Shown one piece after another: positions 4,176 through 8,449 of a stretch of DNA of 8,449 nucleotides. A program made the translations under genes and the position numbers. Origin of the DNA: Oscillospiraceae bacterium (GTDB taxonomy: Bacteria; Bacillota; Clostridia; Oscillospirales; Ruminococcaceae); NCBI GenBank assembly GCA_022511485.1, contig JAFLUJ010000296.1:1-8449 (forward strand), read 5' to 3'. The notes under the pieces were generated by a model that was given only the letters and a program-made list of their open reading frames with translations, searched no databases and was not told the origin of the DNA. Numbering within the stretch: the first letter of the stretch is position 1; each line of letters opens with the position of its first letter.

Positions 4176-6746
4176 TCAGCGTTCAGCCTTTTCTATATTA
4201 CTTTTTAGAATCCTCATGACCTCCCGGACATCTATAGGCTTGGGAACATGAGCATTCATTCCGCAGTCAAGACACTTCTTAACGTCCTCTGCAAAGGCGT
4301 CCGCAGTCATCGCTATGATAGGCAGACCCGCATCGGGACGGTCAAGCTTACGGATAGCCTCCGCAGCTTCATATCCGGTCATTACCGGCATACGGATGTC
4401 CATGAGGACAGCGTCATAATGCCCCACCTCGGACTTCTCAAACATTTCGACGCATATCTTTCCGTTTTCAGCATGGTCAAGAATAAGTCCGTTGCTGGAT
4501 AAAAGCTCATTTGCGATCTCCCAGTTAAGATCGTTATCCTCAGCAAGGAGAATATGGTATCCGTCAAGACCCTCACTGCCGTTTTCTTCGATTTTAGGCT
4601 GTTCCGGCATAAGAGACCCGGAAACGATCTGTTTAAGACCGTAAAACAGAGTGGATTTAAACAGCGGCTTTGAGATGAAACCGTTTATGCCTGCCGCACG
4701 AGCCTCCGTCTCAATATCCGCCCAGTCATAAGCGGAAATAAGAAGGATAGGAACATCCTTTCCAAGCTGCTTGCGGATCTCCCTGGCAGTTTCAACTCCG
4801 CTCATTCCAGGAAGCTTCCAGTCCAGAAGCATAACCTGATAATCGTTATTTTCACTATGGCGGCGGCTTACCATTTCCACAGCCGTTTCTCCGTCAAGTG
4901 TCCAGTCAGCAGTTATGCCAATAGCCTCCAGAGAAGCAACCGTAGTCTGACAGGTCATTTCATCATCGTCAACTACAAGCATACTCCACTTTGGAAGATC
5001 CATTTCTTCCTCCTGCTCCTCGGACATCTCCATGTCTATTATAACGTGGAAAGTCGTTCCCTTGTTCGGTTCACTTTCAACATTTATCGTTCCCTTCATA
5101 GCGTCCACAATGTATTTTGTGATAGCCATTCCAAGACCCGTACCCTCGGTTTTCTGTATACGCTTCTTGTCCTCACGTGTGAAGGATTCAAATATTGTTT
5201 CCTTGAATTCCGGAGACATACCGACACCGTTATCGCTTACAACAATATGTACCTGTGTGTATTTTTCTCCTACAGAGGACTTCTCCTCATAAAGAGAAAT
5301 AGTTATCCTGCCTTCCTCCGGAGTAAATTTGATCGCATTTGACAGCAGATTTATTATGACCTGATTCAGACGTACACTGTCGCAGTATACATTCTCATTT
5401 TCAATATCGTGAATAAATACATCGAAATGCTGATTTTTAGCCTTGATCTGAGGCTGTACGATGCTTACGATACTCTCCATTATCTCCCTGAGAGAGATCT
5501 GCTCCATGCTGAGAGTGAGCTTTCCGCTTTCGATCTTGGACATATCCAGCACGTCATTTATGAGTCCGAGAAGATGCTTACCTGATAAGGTTATCTTTTT
5601 CAGACAGTTCTTCACCTGATCGATATTGTCGATGTTAGCCGTGGCAATAGCCGTCATGCCAACAATGGCATTCATAGGAGTGCGTATGTCATGGCTCATA
5701 TTTGAAAGGAACTCACTTTTAGCCTTAGCAGCATTTTCCGCCTCGGTACGTGCAATTTCAAGCTCCTTTATCTGCCTGTTGGTAATTCTATAATAGAATG
5801 AGAAGATAATGATTATCATAAGGAGGAAAGCGCTGCCTGAAAGCACAAAGATCAGCATCCACTCACCGATAAATCCACTTACAGTTTCGTTCATCTCACC
5901 GTAGGGCATCACCGTTACCAGATACCATTCACTATATGGCAGAGATGTGCAGTAAATATGACGCCGTACAGATTCAAGATCAAATACAGAAGAAAAGTCC
6001 CTGTTATTTATCATTGACGACATCAGATCGTCGATATACTCCTCTGCATACCGGCTTTCCCGATCGTTGCCTGCAAAGGATCTTAACCTGTCAAAATAAT
6101 TAACATCGTAAGAGTTATCCGATGTACTTTTTATAATGTATTGTCCGTCCTTGATTATAATATGGGAAAAAACAATATCGCTTTCATCTTCCAGGGCAAG
6201 TATCCTTTTTACAGTAGAGATCGGTATCCCTGCGACTATAGCCATGCTTTTTCTGCCATCCTTCATTGTATAAGCGGCAGGTATTCCTAACAGCACCACA
6301 TCTGCACCGTATTCATCCTTTGCAATGGCGATCTTCTTTTTTCCGTCTTTAAGCGACTCGATAAACTGAGCAGGTCTTACAGGCTCTGCTCTGTTTCCGT
6401 AGACCACCTCTGCCAGACCCTCTTCAGTGAAAAATGACATACTGGAAAAATCATGTGCCATTCCACTGTATGTAAGCAGCCTGCGCATTTCTTCATCGTT
6501 CTGGAGATCCTGAGGCGGAACGTCTTCTATAACGCTGTCCAGAAATGACAAACGTGTATCTATGATGGTCTTAAAATGCTTTGAAATACGTTCGTTAAGA
6601 CCGGACATATACATTTTACCCACATCATCTATAGTTTCGGTGCTCTTCCTGTTCATAAGGAAGCCCAGAACTGTAAACATCACAATACAAGCACATATTA
6701 CAATAACAAGACTTGCAGTAAGGAATTGTATAGTTTTATTTTTCAA
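4176..6746 (-). CDS. Membrane hybrid sensor histidine kinase with two receiver domains
   Basis: This 856-residue protein has a first membrane span at about 8-30, an extracellular sensor at about 31-292 that looks Cache-like (judged by layout, not by a clear motif), a second span at about 295-318 and a short helix into HisKA (about 340-410) with H352 in FLSNMSHDIRTPMNA. The HATPase domain (about 455-575) has the N box around NQVIINLLSNAIKF (461-474), DNGVGM (505-510) and GTGLGM (535-540). Receiver 1 (about 587-708) has D593-D594, phosphoacceptor D642 and K693. Receiver 2 (about 730-850) has E736-D737, D783 (LMDIRMP) and K836. All key residues are present. The start is TTG at 6746 with GGGGTGA (about 6753-6759) upstream. 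It has no C-terminal HPt, which fits the separate HPt gene downstream (123-bp gap with its own promoter). It is divergent from the C39-like gene. The signal sensed is unknown. Confidence 0.94.
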   Translation of the reverse strand: MKNKTIQFLTASLVIVICACIVMFTVLGFLMNRKSTETIDDVGKMYMSGLNERISKHFKTIIDTRLSFLDSVIEDVPPQDLQNDEEMRRLLTYSGMAHDFSSMSFFTEEGLAEVVYGNRAEPVRPAQFIESLKDGKKKIAIAKDEYGADVVLLGIPAAYTMKDGRKSMAIVAGIPISTVKRILALEDESDIVFSHIIIKDGQYIIKSTSDNSYDVNYFDRLRSFAGNDRESRYAEEYIDDLMSSMINNRDFSSVFDLESVRRHIYCTSLPYSEWYLVTVMPYGEMNETVSGFIGEWMLIFVLSGSAFLLMIIIIFSFYYRITNRQIKELEIARTEAENAAKAKSEFLSNMSHDIRTPMNAIVGMTAIATANIDNIDQVKNCLKKITLSGKHLLGLINDVLDMSKIESGKLTLSMEQISLREIMESIVSIVQPQIKAKNQHFDVFIHDIENENVYCDSVRLNQVIINLLSNAIKFTPEEGRITISLYEEKSSVGEKYTQVHIVVSDNGVGMSPEFKETIFESFTREDKKRIQKTEGTGLGMAITKYIVDAMKGTINVESEPNKGTTFHVIIDMEMSEEQEEEMDLPKWSMLVVDDDEMTCQTTVASLEAIGITADWTLDGETAVEMVSRRHSENNDYQVMLLDWKLPGMSGVETAREIRKQLGKDVPILLISAYDWADIETEARAAGINGFISKPLFKSTLFYGLKQIVSGSLMPEQPKIEENGSEGLDGYHILLAEDNDLNWEIANELLSSNGLILDHAENGKICVEMFEKSEVGHYDAVLMDIRMPVMTGYEAAEAIRKLDRPDAGLPIIAMTADAFAEDVKKCLDCGMNAHVPKPIDVREVMRILKSNIEKAER

Positions 6747-6804
6747 AAAAGATCACCCCAAAAATAAAGACAGATGCATAAGCTTGCCCTGACACATTCA
6801 TTTC

Positions 6805-6833
6805 ATTATACAATATTTTCATGGAAAATGCAA
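6805..6833 (-). promoter_or_regulatory. Promoter of the hybrid kinase gene
   Basis: On the minus strand, TTGCAT (6828-6833) is followed by a 17-bp spacer and a perfect TATAAT (6805-6810). Transcription would begin near 6798, about 50 nt before the TTG start at 6746. The site lies in the region divergent to the C39-like gene, and the ATG at 6821 on the opposite strand falls within its spacer. Confidence 0.65.
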
Positions 6834-6882
6834 TACGGAACAAGGTTTTTCATAATATATTCACAAATATTTCCGGACAATA

Positions 6883-6891
6883 TGATATAAT
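6883..6891 (+). promoter_or_regulatory. Extended -10 promoter for the C39-like gene
   Basis: TGA-TATAAT is a full extended -10 element. No good -35 is present at 17 bp; TTCACA (6860-6865) is 20 bp away. Extended -10 promoters can work without a strong -35. Transcription would start near 6898, which argues against translation from the upstream in-frame ATGs at 6821 and 6890. It lies about 50 bp from the kinase -35, so the two divergent promoters share a short control region. Confidence 0.5.
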
Positions 6892-6931
6892 GACTATATA
6901 TTGTTTTAATGAAAGTCGGGTTGACGCTGCA

Positions 6932-8083
6932 TTGAAAAAGAAGAAAGTAAATACAAATGAACTGGCATTAAGGCTTACCCTTCTGACAGTCTGCATTATA
7001 ATCCTTGTAACAGTTGTGCTTCTGGCATTGACCGGACGTATCAGCTTCGGGTCAGATGAGGACGAGGGAGAACCGGTCTATAATGACCTCACCGTCCTTG
7101 CAGAATCTGACGATACAGATACAGAACCGGAAACAACTGCCTCCGAAACAGAAGCAGAACCCCAGATCACAGAATCTGAAAGCGAAGTCACCACCGTCCC
7201 CGGTGAAACAGAGGAAAGTACGGAGGAAAGCTCCGGCACTACCGCAAGCAGGACGATAATCACCAGTCGTGTCCGGAAGGATTACGACAACAATTCGGTC
7301 TACATAGATATGGAGAATGTCCTCCAGCTTCCGGAGCTTCCCGTTGGCTGTGAGATAACCGCCCTTACTATCCTGCTTCGGCACTGCGGCTTTGACGTTG
7401 ATAAGACCGATCTTGCAAAGAATTATCTCCCCAAAAGCTGGGGAAATCCCCGCTATGAGGACGGAAAAACCTATAAGGACAGCTTTTTCGATTATTTTAT
7501 CGGAGATCCCTTCGGCACAGGCTACGGCTGCTTTTCGGGAGCTATCGTAAAAGCGGCGAACGCCTATATCTCTGACCACGGCGGAGGATTTACCGTAAAA
7601 AATATTTCCGGCTCACACCCGGACGTTCTCTATGACTACCTTGCAGCAGGAACGCCCGTCCTTTGCTGGGCAACCGACGGAATGATCGAGCCGGAGTATT
7701 ACGAAACATGGTACGACAACGTGACCGGAGAGCAGCTTGACTGGTATCTGAACGAGCACTGCTTCGTACTGGCAGGCTTCAACATGAGCGGAGATTTAGT
7801 CACCCTCAACGATCCCATGAAGGGTATAATCGACTATAATATCAATAAGTTTGAGACCCGGTATGACCAGATGCACCGTCAGGCAATAGTGATACTTCCA
7901 AACGGCGGCGGAGGGTACACCGCTCCTGCGGAGGGCACTGAAACGGCAGCCACTACTGAGGATACACAGTACGAGTGGGAAACCGAGGAAACAACGGAAA
8001 CAGAATCCACCTGGGAGGAAACCACAGAAGACACATATGGAATATTTATAGCTGAGCCCACCTGGTATTCAGAAAATCAATAA
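6932..8083 (+). CDS. Membrane-anchored C39-like cysteine peptidase family protein
   Basis: Read from TTG 6932, the protein has 383 residues. A lysine-rich start (MKKKKVN) and one hydrophobic span (about 13-33) anchor it with the rest outside. A disordered Glu/Thr/Ser linker (about 42-110) leads to a domain at about 123-323 matching Peptidase_C39_2 (PF13529). The oxyanion glutamine is Q132 and the catalytic cysteine C140 in LPVGCEITAL; the histidine is H276 in NEHCFVLAGF and the aspartate D294 in TLNDPMKG. The three catalytic positions are filled, so activity on peptides or peptide linkages is possible; no substrate can be named. A Thr/Glu/Trp-rich tail (about 324-383, EETTE-like units) follows. 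The start is uncertain: ATG 6821 and ATG 6890 are in frame, but neither has a ribosome binding site and both precede or overlap the -10 at 6883-6891; TTG 6932 also has only a weak site. It is divergent from the kinase and ends before a terminator at 8123-8157. Confidence 0.8.
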   Translation: MKKKKVNTNELALRLTLLTVCIIILVTVVLLALTGRISFGSDEDEGEPVYNDLTVLAESDDTDTEPETTASETEAEPQITESESEVTTVPGETEESTEESSGTTASRTIITSRVRKDYDNNSVYIDMENVLQLPELPVGCEITALTILLRHCGFDVDKTDLAKNYLPKSWGNPRYEDGKTYKDSFFDYFIGDPFGTGYGCFSGAIVKAANAYISDHGGGFTVKNISGSHPDVLYDYLAAGTPVLCWATDGMIEPEYYETWYDNVTGEQLDWYLNEHCFVLAGFNMSGDLVTLNDPMKGIIDYNINKFETRYDQMHRQAIVILPNGGGGYTAPAEGTETAATTEDTQYEWETEETTETESTWEETTEDTYGIFIAEPTWYSENQ

Positions 8084-8122
8084 CGGGGAATCCCCAGCCA
8101 TCTAAAGATAAGATATAAAAAT

Positions 8123-8157
8123 AAAGGGAGAAAGTCATAGCTTTGGCTTTCTCCTTT
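8123..8157. terminator. Bidirectional terminator between convergent genes
   Basis: AAAGGGAGAAAG (8123-8134) pairs with CTTTCTCCTTT (8147-8157) with a single bulged G, around a 12-nt loop. The minus-strand reading continues into CCCTTTATTTTTAT, a good U-rich tail; the plus-strand reading continues into TTTAATAATTT. It lies 39 bp after the C39-like stop and 28 bp after the stop of the minus-strand small gene, so it serves both. Confidence 0.75.
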
Positions 8158-8185
8158 AATAATTTGTATCATAAACTGAATCGTA

Positions 8186-8329
8186 CTATTTTATTATTAG
8201 CCTGTAAATTCCATAAGCGACCCATATTATCCAGGAATATGCCCAAGCACTGAATGCGATGCTCACTAATAAATAAACAGCCGCCACTATAATAGCAATT
8301 ATCCAATTCATAGTAATTTTCTTACTCAT
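8186..8329 (-). CDS. Small membrane protein, 47 residues
   Basis: The gene encodes MSKKITMNW followed by two hydrophobic segments: about 9-27 (WIIAIIVAAVYLLVSIAFS) and about 28-46 (AWAYSWIIWVAYGIYRLII). They are joined without a clear polar loop, so it could be a hairpin of two short spans. The start at 8329 is supported by GGGGGG (8336-8341) six nt upstream, and the stop is TAG at 8186-8188. The aromatic second half (SWIIWVAYGIYR) recalls the two-span tails of small zinc-ribbon or PspC-like membrane proteins, but I cannot assign a family. It converges with the C39-like gene and shares its terminator. Its upstream side is the structured repeat at 8366-8449. Confidence 0.65.
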   Translation of the reverse strand: MSKKITMNWIIAIIVAAVYLLVSIAFSAWAYSWIIWVAYGIYRLIIK

Positions 8330-8365
8330 ATATATCCCCCCATATGATATACAATAATCCGGAAT

Positions 8366-8449
8366 TTAGGGCAATACCGCACAACTATTGTGCGTCAGAC
8401 GCGCAGTCAGATTTTTCGTCAGATTGTGCAAAAATTTCGCAGGCATACT
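8366..8449. repeat. Structured dispersed repeat, possibly cut by the window end
   Basis: The left edge TTAGGGCAATACCGC (8366-8380) matches 13 of 15 bases of 1647-1661. It continues with a perfect hairpin CGCACAA-CTA-TTGTGCG (8379-8395 region) and three GTCAGA units at 8394, 8406 and 8418, spaced exactly 12 bp. The element ends in an AAAAATTTCGC stretch near 8430-8440. A 26-codon open frame (8446-8366, minus) reads through it, but I regard it as a by-product. From memory, similar repeats are common between genes in Ruminococcus; that is an unverified recollection. Confidence 0.55.

Noticed and set aside
6821..6931. Upstream in-frame ATG starts (6821, 6890) of the C39-like protein
   Set aside because: The first lies in the spacer of the divergent kinase promoter and the second overlaps an extended -10. 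Neither has a Shine-Dalgarno sequence. The choice is not certain.
7052..7579. 175-codon open frame on the minus strand
   Set aside because: Lies opposite the C39-like gene. Its composition is a by-product of the Glu/Thr-rich linker codons, and no domain is visible.
8346..8374. Promoter TTGCCC-17-TATATC for the 47-residue gene
   Set aside because: It would start transcription at or inside the G6 ribosome binding site, leaving almost no leader, and the -35 is part of the repeat. Possible but too weak to list.
8394..8429. CRISPR-like array
   Set aside because: The units are only 6 bp at a 12-bp period, far too short for CRISPR repeats and spacers, and no cas gene is present.
8366..8446. 26-codon minus-strand frame MPAKFLHNLT...
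   Set aside because: It lies wholly within the structured repeat and repeats a leucine-threonine pattern because of the 12-bp period. It has no visible ribosome binding site within the window.

Overview
This window looks like a chromosomal segment of a gut or rumen Clostridia, most likely Ruminococcus or a close relative (Oscillospiraceae). The basis is the Firmicutes-type GGAGG ribosome binding sites, the QueH type of epoxyqueuosine reductase, a Cys-rich FeoB-associated-type small protein, a very large two-receiver hybrid kinase, a surface C39-like protein with Thr/Glu-rich linkers, and a short GGCAAYACCGC-type repeat seen twice. The genus is an inference. I see no insertion sequence, phage gene, tRNA, rRNA or CRISPR array.

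Left part, 1-1627, all on the minus strand. The window opens inside a small zinc-ribbon protein gene (2-151), preceded by a promoter region carrying two dyad symmetries. Upstream of it is a complete HTH-WYL regulator (350-1258), whose last codons lie in a 91-bp imperfect palindrome (274-364). Upstream again is an unrecognised 106-residue protein (1307-1627). A GC-rich hairpin that looks like a dispersed repeat (1649-1682) separates this group from the next.

Middle left, 1702-2558, minus strand. A two-gene unit encodes a small membrane protein with a six-cysteine tail and, overlapping its 3' end, queH for the last step of queuosine synthesis. A rho-independent terminator (2590-2622) isolates it from the signalling genes upstream.

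Centre, 2641-6746, minus strand. This is a self-contained multistep phosphorelay: a membrane hybrid histidine kinase with an extracellular sensor region and two receivers, a free-standing HPt protein, and a response regulator whose output is an HD-GYP domain with its metal-binding motifs intact. The predicted flow is signal to kinase H352, then D642 or D783, then HPt H61, then D53 of the HD-GYP regulator, changing cyclic-di-GMP breakdown. The kinase has its own promoter (6805-6833). The HPt and HD-GYP genes have a second, near-consensus promoter (4122-4151), so their dose can be set separately from the kinase.

Right part, 6883-8449. Divergent from the kinase is a membrane-anchored C39-like cysteine peptidase (about 6932-8083, plus strand). 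It converges on a 47-residue membrane protein (8186-8329, minus strand), with a bidirectional terminator between them. The window ends in a structured repeat (8366-8449) holding three GTCAGA units at an exact 12-bp period. The most coherent system here is the kinase-HPt-HD-GYP relay. Nothing in the window is clearly an undescribed system, but the palindrome, the repeats and the Cys-rich protein coupled to queH deserve a second look.
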